The notes under the pieces: model-generated | What the model saw: only the letters and a program-made list of their open reading frames with translations | What the model was told of the DNA's origin: nothing | The model's database searches: none | NCBI GenBank assembly: GCA_027886175.1 | Contig: JAJNNQ010000006.1 | Coordinates: 11,429,501 to 11,493,500 of the forward strand | Reading direction: 5' to 3' | Length of the DNA stretch: 64,000 nt | From: Phylloscopus collybita | Taxonomy: Eukaryota; Chordata; Aves; Passeriformes; Phylloscopidae | Shown here: positions 27,106 through 37,734 of the stretch, one piece after another | Numbering within the stretch: position 1 is the first letter of the stretch | How the letters are laid out: each line of letters begins with the position of its first letter | Position numbers and translations under genes: made by a program

Positions 27106-28990
27106 ATGTAACATTGTATTAACTAATGTTGTTTAACTCTGTTGAATATTATTTACCATAATCTGTTACTTAACATATGTCTGAGAAATTAAAAACATTC
27201 TAAAGGACTTTGAACACATCTGCAGCTCCTGGGAACAGTATAATTAGCAAAACTAGGATAAGCTATGTAATACTGTTCTATGCCATTAGATATTTCCTCT
27301 TCTGTAACATTTCATTTGACTTTTTTAATGGACATCTTATGTGACTTATTTGAGAAGAGAGATCTCTGTGTACCAGCAGTCTGATAGATGTATGTCACTT
27401 TTAAGTCACTGCTGTGAACAGACATTTGAGCCATCACTGATAGCCACTGTCATTTTTCACCTATCATCTTATTTCTAGAGTGTTGTAGTGTTGGCAAATC
27501 CGTCACTTTCTGTCTATGCCTTACCTAGAGTAAATGCAACTAAACAAACTGTGTGGAGGCAGTTGCTTCCTTAATGGAATGAGTTCCTCAAGAGGCAAAC
27601 AGAAACCTCTGCAGCTGTGCCTTTTTATTACACTACACAGTTAGAAATACAGACATTTCCTCATCCAGCAAGATGAATGTTGTCACCAATTCTGTAAGCC
27701 CCAAAGTGAACAGGAGATAGGACTCACATGCAGCCACATTTTATCAAGGCTGATCAGCTTTCTTGTAGGGAAGGACTGGAGTCTCTGAGGTCAGCAGCCT
27801 TTGGTTCATTCACCTTTCTTATTGGTCAGCTTGTGATGGCCACTAATCACAATAGATATTCTGATGAGGTTTTTAGCTTCAGTAGTGAGTTCAGATACAC
27901 TCCCTGATTTCTGGAGTTTTGATGATCATAATTTTAAACATTTTCATCACAAAATGTTAACTGTATACTGTAAATCCTCTTCTATGGAGTGACTGGGATG
28001 AAAAATCAAGCCCGCCTTCATTAAGTTTTCTTGGGAAGCACCTTTCCAACTCCTGACTCACTCTTCTACTGCAACCTGAGGTATGTGTCTGTAATCTCTT
28101 CTTTGCTGTCGTCCCTCCTGACAAGTGACATCCAGTTAACCAGCTCACTTATGAAAAGATATTTAATGTGTCTTCTCACAGACTAAGTGGAGGTCAAACC
28201 TCAGAAAATAAGTACTTGCTATTGACAGTTTTTTGAAATTACTTTTCACTTCCTAAACTTCTATTCAAACCATGTCAGTTGAGTTACCAGGGTTTTTGAA
28301 AAAATGGTAATGGTCACCTGAGCTAAGTGAGAATCCTGTGGTAATATTAATATCCTCTTACTGACTGAAAATCCTGCTTTTGCTGCTGCAGCAGCTGTTT
28401 CTGATTGCAGAAAGGCTGGTTCCTTCCAATTGTAGGGGGTTTTCCTCCCCAGGGTGATACTGTTCAGATAGAGAGGAGATGCTACCTAATTCTTTCTGCT
28501 CCTTTGAGCTAGGGTGGCTTCTCTGCACAGATCATTGAAATGGAGCAACAAAACTGTATTACCCGGTTACTTTAATTGGGAATTCCTGAGCCATGCTGCA
28601 CATGCAATCAGTGCTCTGTAAGCTGCATCTGAATGATTCACAAATACTAACAAGAAAGATCCATCAGACCACAAACAATAATAGTGAAGCAACCTCACCA
28701 TGGGAGTCTGATCAAGATTGAAATTGTCTAGATTTAACTTCAATCACTCAACCTCCAGCCTCGGTAGATCTCTATACAATAGCTCAAAAAATCCATTTTC
28801 AGTTTTTGCTCTATGTAGGCATCCAGACTGCATACAAGTTTTAAGTGTGTGCTGTAAAATTCCTTCTGAACAGCTGTCAGTCTGTGAGCTTGTGCCCTTG
28901 AACTACTAGGACTCCTCAAAATGTAACCAAGAAAAGTTTGCTGGTGTCAATATTTAATTAATTATACAAGTTTTTGTCGTGGGTTATAGT

Positions 28991-29007
28991 TTGTTTGTTT
29001 GTTTGTA
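28991..29007. repeat. Short (GTTT)n microsatellite
   Basis: About four GTTT units followed by GTAAAAATAAAA; no other feature nearby. Confidence 0.7.
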
Positions 29008-32000
29008 AAAATAAAAGAAGGCATAAGGAGGGGGTCATAAGTAGGAAAGACTGAAAACTGCATTCTTAAAATGAGCACCACAGTTTCCTGCACTGTGCAG
29101 GAAATACCAAAATTTGGAATACCAAAATTCAGGTATTCCAAAGGAAGCCGTGTCTGCCTCCATCCTGAGGCACAGCTCTCTCCTCTGGCTACACAACAAA
29201 TATTCCAATAGACATTGCAAGTGCATGCAGACTCAGCAGCTACAGTGTGAGGGACTGATTGCAGCCCAACTTGAGCTGTGGATGCTGAAAACGATTGAGC
29301 ACTTCAGTGAAAGAACCCTGTGAGTTACAGTACAACAGCTCTACAAGGTTCACCTTAGATGTTTAGATACCTAAGATTCACGTCTTTCTTGGCCATCTGA
29401 GGAATCCAGCTAACTGGCCATAATTAAGCCACAAACTTTTTCATGCCTTCATTTGTATCTCTACTGAAAGATGTATAGTTTAGAAGCATCCCAGATACCA
29501 AGGAATTTATTGTCTCAGTAGACAGATTTCCCTTCATTATTTATTTTTCCCCCACACTTAACAAAATTGATCAACTATTATGTTTTCCTTTAGAAAGGCA
29601 AACAGCTTGTTGTTAAAAAACAATCAGTGCCCTTGCATGAGACTTTATACACCAGCCTGGCAATATGCCATTTGAAAAAAAGTTGAAATGTGTCAGTTAG
29701 GAATTTCAGTCAAAAATGTTGAGCTGAATACAGTGATATACTTTGCAAAAATGTGTTTTTCATAAACTGCGTCATATTTTGTGATCAACTTCATCCAAAG
29801 GTAATTCAACAAAATCTTGTTTTCCCTAGTGTTAACTGTGTGACATAAATAATACTATCTATTTTAATAGATTCACATACTGACCACATTAAGCTGCTCA
29901 AATTAATGTCACAGTGCAAGTTCATAATTAGCTACATCATTTAATTTACATTTTCTAAGTACTGGTTCTAACTCTAACTTTCTTAACAGAATTCTGGAAC
30001 ATGTCTCATCAAACAATTACTGAATATCAATCCTGAAAGCTCACTGATCATCTCTTTTAAAATTCCTGGTGTGAAGTTTTCCAGATATGCACATCTAAGA
30101 CCATAAATAGTAGCTGGTTCAACATGCTCTTGAGTTACTGTTGAAATGTTATTTTGTCATTATATGATACAAACATATTTCCTTCTCTTTCCCCAAATAC
30201 AGCACAGAAATATGAAACATGTTTGGTTTTTTTTTTCTCTTTGCTTATCAACAATTCTACATCATTTATCTGAAAACATACAACTGTTAGAGTTCTTAAT
30301 ACATTTCATGGACCTTTTTTAAATGTTTTTTTCAATGCGGGTCATTGACTTCTTAGGCATCTTTTTTTCTCCATGTTATTTTTCCATAATAACTGCCATC
30401 AAAGTTATATTTGCTCTTACTAGTTCTTTTCCCAGCTGTTGAGTGTCTATAATTATAACTGCTTTAAAAAATGCCCTCTAAAGAAGCAGAAGGCAAGGGC
30501 TTGTTAGTTTGAGGAAGAGGTGTTTTGACTTCCATGGGATTGTAGATTTTCAAGACTGCACTCACCTCACTCAGCCTACAGTTTATTTCAGCTTTGTCTA
30601 ATGCAAGATTTGCCTATCCTAGATACAGGAATGCCTACAGATATGGCTTAGTTTTAGGACTTATGCAGACATTTGCACTAATAGCATGAACTCTCCTGCC
30701 TCACCTGTAAGGGCAGAGCTCCATGGCACACTGAAATTTAGGTTTCTACACTTCTCTGAAGGGGGCAGTTCAGGTCCCACAGGGAAGATAAACACACAGC
30801 CTCGTTAGCTCCTCTGGACAGCCAAAGCTGTCTCTCAGGGCCTCTGCACTTCTCCAGGATCACAGTGAGCAGCACACTCTACCCTGCAGATATTGGCCTC
30901 TAAGGGCCCCAGAATCTTCTTTGAGCACCTTATAGGCAGTTGATGAAGGAGTTAATCCTTTCTTCCCCTACTTGAAAGAACACAGCATAAGAACTGAAGG
31001 AATCTCTTTCTGACCACATCCCTTAATTATTTTTTCTCTCAACATCATGATTTAGTTCCAAATGAGCATTCATGGCCCGCTCCTAGGGATTGTTAACCCA
31101 GCAGCTCATTCCTTTAATGCCCTCCTAGCTTGTCCAGCCAGGCCATCCCCTCTGCCATGTCCAAGCCTCTATAGGTTCCGTCTCCCACCCAGCAGACCAC
31201 TATTTCACGAGACCCAAACCACTCTCTACGACCTTATTTCTCTAATCAGGAGATTTCAGCCAAAATACACAATTATGGCAGCTTTATAGTTAGTGTTTGT
31301 TAATAGATCCTCAGCATAAACATTCTAGAGGCAAAAAGTGCTTTCTCTAGTAGTAAAAAATGTGTGTTTGTCTCATATATTCAAGCAGTTAAAACACCAC
31401 ATAAGGCCACCATTGCTAACAAGCATTTCTAACACCATTTGCTCTTTTAAAGCAGACAGCCTCCATGTTGGACAGGGGAGATGGAAGTAAAGAATGGTAA
31501 TGACTCCCACTCAACTTCCAAACTAAAGTAATGGGCAAACCACCTTTCCAAAAACTGTGAATGTTATTTTTAAAGTATATATTAGCATTTTAATTAATCT
31601 TGTCTTATTACCCTGCACGTACAGATTTCCATCTGCTCTAATAGTGCATAAATAATTAAATGACATGCTGAAGGAGCATGTCGTTGTCATTTCTGGCCCT
31701 TCCATGCAACAAGTCAGAGCTGAGCAGCTGTATGACAACGGATGAAAATACAGCAACGACTCATCTCCTAAAGCTGAGTCAATGACCTGTTGTTCTCAAA
31801 AAGACCTGTTGTAATAAACAGCCTCCAGTTCAGACACAGACTGAACATACAAAGGTCAAAAAGAAAAAAAAAACAAAACTGGTAACAATAAATTATTTTC
31901 CTGTATTTTTTCTCATCAGACGGGCTGAAAATATTTGAACTGTACCTGAAACCTAAGTAATATGAGGCTGTTTACCTGAAGTTAAGACTTCTTAAAATCT

Positions 32001-35000
32001 GGCTAAGGATTGGGTTTAGCTACTGAGTAAGATGTCTTGTTCCCTCCAGACAGGTTGATGATTCTTAATCCAAGAATTCAAGTAATGAGCAGTTGAAGTT
32101 TCCATCTTGAAACATCTGTTCCGCCAAGTCAGCACTGGCCTTGATAAATAGCAAATCAGACTGATGCATACAAGTGTATACACACATGCTCAAGTTAAAC
32201 TTGAGGGAAAATACTTGAACAGACCTCTGCATAGACAGATTTATATAATTAATCTGTAATTAGGCTTTGTACAGTGCAGACTGACTCAGGTCAAAACACA
32301 GAAAATGCAGACATGGTAGGATCTTTACCTGTTGCTGCAAAAAGTTTTTTCAAAGGTTGTTTGTGGGTAAGTTTACATACCTTTATTTAGTTGTCACAAA
32401 CCTTCACTGCTATTTTAACTTACTCATCTTACAATGGAAGAAAAATATGTTTAGCTAAAGGATAAAAACAAACCACAAGTACAACTGCATCTGCATGCTT
32501 TTAGTAATCTCAGCAAACTTCAAACATAACTTTAAGTTTGCTTAATTTTTAACTGTGCAAAATAAAACCTTGCATATACCTCTCACTTTATAAAGTCAGT
32601 ACCAAGTTTTGCAATGGTGACTCTCCCTGAGCCTGTAGAATAAAGGAATTATTTCTTTTTACAGGTTTGTTATAGTCTTTATTTCCTAAAAAACCCTCAA
32701 ATCCCATTCTGGAGTCACTCTGTTGAGAAGGTTTCTACCTGATACGATGTGCCAATTCAATATCATTAACAAAAATGCCAGGATAGTTCAAGAAGGTACG
32801 CGCTTCACTCCCAGCAGAGCAGCAAAGAAAGCCTGAGAGCTCCACTGGAAATGGGAAGATTTGACACAACTGTCCTCTAGAGCACACAGGGGGGTTGGCA
32901 AAATGAAATCTCACTTTCTGTGCATCCTTCAAAACAAAGCATTGTCCAAGGAGAGCTAGAGGTATTTTCCTGATCGTAAGGCTTTGCATACTAGAGCAGA
33001 GTTGGAACAGGATGACTACTGAAATGTCAAGAGGGGAAAGAAGTCAAGATGAAATGTGTTTTTTTACTCAAATGCTATTTTGCTCAAATGCTTTGTTATT
33101 TCAGCAGGAATATCCTTCTCTCCATATAGTCTACCACAGTATTTCTGTTAAAGTGAAATGAAAAACGGGAACCAGGCTTGCCTTTCATAAGCAAAGGGAA
33201 CACTTCTGTAAGCTAATCCCGAAACAGCAAGAGATAAAGGTACACAGGAATAGACTCATTTCATGATTTCCCACATTCGCTTTAGCAGAAAGTCACCCTG
33301 CAGCATTCCTCGGTGTGGTGGTGCTGGATTATATAGCGCGAGTGGCATTTGCAAAGCTGTCATGAGCTAAGATGGTACCTCATGGCTGGGGCAATCCTGT
33401 CTTCTGAGGAAAGTTAGCACCAGAAAAAGAATGACTTTCTTAAAGTAAAAGGATTGTGCTGGCTCTCTTTTGAAAGTTAGAGGGAGAAACTATTTCTTCC
33501 CTTGGGGAGATGGAGTCTAATGAGCGGCCAAAAGTACAGACAGCTACTATTTTGCAAGAAGAAAGTTCATGCCCATTTCTCTAGTAAATTTCTCTAGAAA
33601 AAATGAGGCGGGTATTTGCTGAATCAGAATAGGCCTCTCTATGTGCTAAAAGCTCCTGAAATTATAATCAGACATCTTCCTGTGGCTTTCAAGCCTGGCT
33701 TAGTTCAGCTGAAGTCCTTTGGTTTTCCTTCACCTCATCATTATGAAACAACTTGTCCATGTCTTTCCAGTCCTTCCCTATGCCTCCAAACAACAAATGC
33801 AAGCCCCCGTAACTCTGGCCCTACTCCTCCCAGCAGGACAGTGGGACACAAGAAGTCTTCCTAAGAGGTATGTCCTGTGGAGCAATGAGTTAGGAAACAA
33901 GAGACCCTGTCTCCATCCTGGCCCCCCTGCTGAACTCCTTTGCTCCCAACCCCAATCCCACAAAGTATTGCTCTGCTCCTCCACTGCCAAGCTCCCAACC
34001 GCCTGGGACCTGACATTCGTTCTTGTTTTCTCCTGTCTCCCCTAATGGGCATAGCACTACTAAGCGAATAGGAATGTACAGAACAAGAGAGTTCAAAGTA
34101 ATTGAGTCTACATTCATTCAGAAAGCCTGGATCCTTGCCCGCTCAGAACCTGCAGCATTAACATAGTTTCAGAAAGTTTAACCCTTTTTCCCTGAACATG
34201 GTAACGCTCTTTTGAGCGCAGAGAGTTGCACTTCCCTTACACTGACCATGGACACTGAGAAGTGTCTTTCACATACCTAGCTCTAGGTATTACCAATCAA
34301 TGCTTCATTCCTCCTTTTTTTTTTTTCGCTCTGCGGGACAATAACTAAGGACCTTGAACCGTCATTTTTAGAAGATGCCTGAGGTCTTGTGTTGCAGAGG
34401 AATGATCACTTACCAAAACTACTAAACCTGCCTGCCTGAAGTCTTCCTTACACAAACAGGGCTGTGCTGGGTTGAAAACAGCTTACTCGGTTTTCTGCTG
34501 CAAATTCATCTGTTAAGGTGTAAACTCACTTCTACTTCAGTCTGCAAAATCAGTGAAGAAGTAGAAACATTCCAAAATTATCATAGCCATAAACTCACTT
34601 TTTCATGATGATTAATCCTGAACAAACCCTCATTTCAATTTAATTTAGGAGAAAATATTAGCCGGCCGCTTATTATTGACTTTAAATTTGTAAATAAAAA
34701 TTATTTGTTCCAAGAAGTGTAAAATCTAGTAACAATGGGAATTCTTGAAATGGCCTGTCAATAATTTTTCTGTCTGGATCTAAAAGTGCATTTAGACTAT
34801 CTGTAAACTAAATAGTGCAGTAATATGTAGGTAAGCAGTGAACCTGAGCAGCAACAAGAATCTGACTTTCCTGTTTAATTTTTAATGGTAGTAGAAAACT
34901 CAAAACAAAAAAATGCTCTTTAAAAATTATATAGTCTTTAGGCATCTTCCACTGATTGTTGATTGATAGAAGACTGTAGGACCTAGATCGTCAGTATAAC

Positions 35001-35987
35001 AAAAACATGGTGATGAGACTGGATTTATTTATCTGCAGTTCAGACCTAATTACATCCTTTCTAAAAAAATTAAAACACATTCAGAGACGCTTCTGAAAGT
35101 GTTTAAAGTATACACAGAGCTTTACTCTGTGATACCATTCTAATTAACCTGCCAAAGTTTTTGCCAGGGCAGGCCCTTTATAAATGCATATATATAAAAC
35201 AAAGCAAAAGAAACAAAAATAACACAAACAAACAAACAAAATTTTAAAATTATCATTCATTTAATCAGATTGAGAGAAAACATGCAAAGAAGGTATGCAA
35301 ATCTCAGAAACACTTCCGTTACTACAGCCACAGGATTCACATAAATGCCTGAAAGTTACCAGTACAGCATTGGACCCTGCCTAGTCCTGTGTTGTCCCTG
35401 ATCTGTAAGAATTAGTTTCCAGACAGCAAATGTGTAGTATTGCTAGTTTTGCACTTTTAAAGCTGTTAGAGGGCAGTTTCTATTAAATTTATCCTTTCAG
35501 ATGGTCAAAAACATAATTTGAAGCCTAACAGGGTTGGCATAGGGGACATGCTGGGTATTCAAAAAGGGTAGTTTGAAGTTTAACCCTGAAATAGGGTTAA
35601 GTGAAGGGCATTCACACAAAAACAAGACACGATTTTAAAATCTGATGGTTAAAACACCTGTTCCTAGGCTTGAGTGGGGAAAGAACTGCCAGCCGTGAGT
35701 CTTCAGTAAAGGACACTGAAGTTGCATATAGCCTAAACGGGAATACGTGTTGGTGTCGGATGGAAATGAGCCTGCACGGCTTTAAATGCTGCGCTGACGG
35801 GAGTAGCCGGATCTACGTTAGTAATAACAAGCATCAAGAGGCTACATATTGCTAAACAGACAGTTCGTGTAAAGAAATGTTATGCTGAGCTCTTCCCTTG
35901 TTCTGTAATTAGCTTTCTGCATGCAGGCTCTGAGACATCCTACTCGCTGTGGACTGGGCGGCAAAGGGGAGGAGTGCCAGATTGACC

Positions 35988-36038
35988 AAAAAAAAAAAAA
36001 AAAAAAAAAAAGAGCAAGCTTTTTTTTTTTTTTTTTTT
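35988..36038. repeat. A24 - 8 bp - T19 inverted homopolymer pair
   Basis: Twenty-four A (35988-36011), GAGCAAGC, then nineteen T (36020-36038). The A and T runs can pair into a hairpin with an 8-base loop. The pair lies about 1.26 kb upstream of the KLF5 start codon and 0.7 kb upstream of the CpG island. It may act as a nucleosome-poor spacer or simply be a repeat. Confidence 0.9.
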
Positions 36039-36692
36039 ACGTTTTAAAAAATAACCTTGTCTGTAAATGATAGGGGATAAATAGGGAAGGGGAGGTTGCC
36101 AACATTACTGTGGATTCCCTGACTCTCTCCCTGCAAGCCGAAGGCACAGAGCTGACAGGGCTGGGAGAAAGGTGGAAAGTTTGTGCTTTTTTCCAAAGCT
36201 CCCCTACACTCTGTACTTTTCCCATAGGACGTAAGCCGGTCGGTGTTGCACCTAAGGACGGCGTCCCTGCGTTTTCTGCTTCAGCGAAACATGCGGTAGC
36301 TTAGCTCACCGTCCTGTGTCTACGGGGAAATATGCTTTGCCTCGAAACCACACCTCAAAACAAGTAAATAGAAACTTGCCTCATTTCGGTGGGAAGGGAG
36401 GGGAGAGCAGATTCAATTGTCGCTACCTCTTTTCCTCTACCCGTTTTCCTTGTCCTCTGCGCTCTTTCTGTAAAATGCTGAAAACCCGTATTTTCACAGT
36501 GTACGAGGCGGGGGACGGGAGTATGTGTACTGCCGGGCTGATAATTATTAGCAGCAGGTTTCGAGTACGAGTTGCCTTCAGGACAAAAAATAATAAATCT
36601 GAACGACTGCTTTTAAAGCCCTTTTGAAGATGAAAGGTAGGACAAGACAGTTGTTTCAAAGTGCCCACATTAGCAGTGCTTGTTTACAAGAC

Positions 36693-36700
36693 TATAAATA
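36693..36700 (+). promoter_or_regulatory. KLF5: Candidate TATA box upstream of KLF5
   Basis: TATAAATA immediately upstream of the CpG island edge. Position fits a core promoter with a ~575-nt leader, but CpG-island promoters often do not use TATA, so this may be chance in AT-rich flank. Confidence 0.35.
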
Positions 36701-36850
36701 ATAGTAAAAGCACGAGAGAAGCCTCGGCGGAGCGCCGCACTTGCTGAAAATCCGCTTCCACTCCGGGACGAGCGCCCCGCCGGCCGCTCCTTTCCGAGAA
36801 CTCTGCGCGGGCACCGCTCCCCGGCTGCTGGCCGGGCGGTACCGCCCTGC

Positions 36851-36980
36851 CGGACCCGGAGCCGGCACCGGGACCTGCACCGGGACCCGGACCGGGACGG
36901 CTCCGCCATCCCCGCCGCGCTCGCCGGTGCCGCCGCTGCGGGGCAGGGCCGTGCCGGGCCGGGCCGGGCCGGACCGGGCG
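36851..36980. repeat. GC-rich short tandem repeats (CCGGGACC-like, CCGGG)
   Basis: 36851-36900 is built of variants of CCGGGACC; 36953-36980 is a run of CCGGG/CCGGA units. Both lie in the KLF5 leader region and would form stable secondary structure if transcribed. Confidence 0.7.
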
Positions 36981-37162
36981 GCGGGGAGGAGCTGCCCGCA
37001 CTCCCCGTAGGCAGGGCGGGCGGCAGGGCCGGCCCCCTCTCCGGGCTGGGTGGGGTATAGGGGGGGCCGGGGGCGGAGTAGGGTGAAATAGAGGCGGGCG
37101 TGTGTCACCGGGTAGATACCCACGGCCAGGTACGGGCGGAGGCACTGACGATACCGGAGTGG

Positions 37163-37318
37163 ATGCGCTCTGGGCTGGTGCTCCTGGGGAGTGAGCGCAC
37201 GAGTAGCCACCGCCCGCCCGCCCGCCCGCAGCCGCCCGCGGGTCACTCGCCCTGCGCCGGGGCGGGCAGCTCTTCCGCGCCGCGCCCGCCGCCAGCCCCA
37301 TGGCCACCAGGGTGCTGA
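37163..37318 (+). other. Upstream ORF overlapping the KLF5 start codon
   Basis: ATG at 37163 is the only ATG I see between 36725 and the KLF5 ATG. It opens 51 codons in a different frame and ends at TGA 37316-37318, beyond the KLF5 ATG at 37300. Its context is weak (T at -3, C at +4). If the transcript starts upstream of it, initiation here would divert ribosomes past the KLF5 start; leaky scanning would be needed. The peptide resembles nothing known to me. Confidence 0.45.
37211..37229. repeat. Short (CCCG)n repeat in KLF5 leader
   Basis: About five CCCG units 70 bases before the KLF5 ATG; Sp/KLF-binding potential is inferred. Confidence 0.65.
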
Positions 37319-37518
37319 CCATGACCGCCCGCCTGGGGCCCGTGCAGCAGCCCGAGGAGCCGGTGTTCGCGCAGCTGAAGCCCGTGCTGGGGGCTCGGGA
37401 GGCAGCGATCTTCCCCGGAGAGGACCTGAAGCAGCAGCCGCCGCCGCAGCAGCAGCAGCACCCGGGGGGCGGCGGCGGGGGCGGTGGCGCGAACCTGCCG
37501 GCGGAGGAGATGGTGCAG
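37300..37518 (+). CDS. KLF5: KLF5 exon 1 coding part (residues 1-73)
   Basis: The frame starts MATRVLTMTARLGPV, as mammalian KLF5 starts MATRVLSMSARLGPV, and continues EEPVFAQLKPVLG, which is nearly invariant. ATG 37300 is chosen for this match; it has G at +4 but C at -3. The exon ends after EEMVQ at a phase-0 donor (GTAGGC at 37519). Residues 44-63 are a low-complexity linker of Q, P and a run of eight G that replaces the longer proline/alanine/glutamine linker of human, accounting for most of the length difference (442 versus 457 residues). KLF5 is a nuclear zinc-finger transcription factor that binds GC boxes and promotes proliferation and epithelial identity. The frame stays open far into intron 1, a CpG-island artefact. 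Confidence 0.95.
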
Positions 37519-37701
37519 GTAGGCAGCGGGCACGGCCCGCCGGTGGGCACTCGGTGCCCGCACGGCTCCCCGGCCGCCGCGCCTCGCCTCGGCGGGAGCG
37601 GCCGCTGCGGAGCGGGCGGGACTGGGTGGGGCCGGGCGAGGGCGGCGGACACCGAAGTCCGGGGCTGCGGCGGCAGCGGCAGAGTGCGTGTGTGTGTGTG
37701 T

Positions 37702-37734
<33 letters not shown>

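Larger units (their letters stand above)
17551..36689. other. PIBF1-KLF5 intergenic region, no gene seen
   Basis: About 19 kb between the PIBF1 end and the KLF5 promoter. No open frame in it resembles a protein except the decayed CR1 reverse-transcriptase piece. It contains simple repeats, a G24 run and CpG-richer patches at about 21.84-21.97 and 35.69-36.31 kb; the latter borders the KLF5 CpG island. Distal KLF5 regulatory elements may lie here, but I cannot delimit any from one sequence. Confidence 0.75.
36690..37299 (+). promoter_or_regulatory. KLF5: KLF5 promoter and 5'UTR region
   Basis: The CpG island rises abruptly at about 36720 and runs into KLF5 exon 1. A TATAAATA at 36693-36700, with a forkhead-type TGTTTAC just upstream (36681-36687), sits at the boundary; a start about 30 bases downstream would give a 5'UTR near 575 nt. 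Several GC boxes of the Sp/KLF type follow, for example GGGCGG at 37071-37076, and a start in this GC-box cluster would give a shorter leader more like the mammalian gene. I cannot choose between them from sequence. The leader region also contains CCGGGACC-like repeats (36851-36900), a CCGGG repeat (36953-36980), and one upstream ATG at 37163. Confidence 0.7.

Noticed and set aside
33719..34117. Overlapping ORFs on both strands in the intergenic region
   Set aside because: Mutually overlapping, no recognisable domain and no splice-supported extension.
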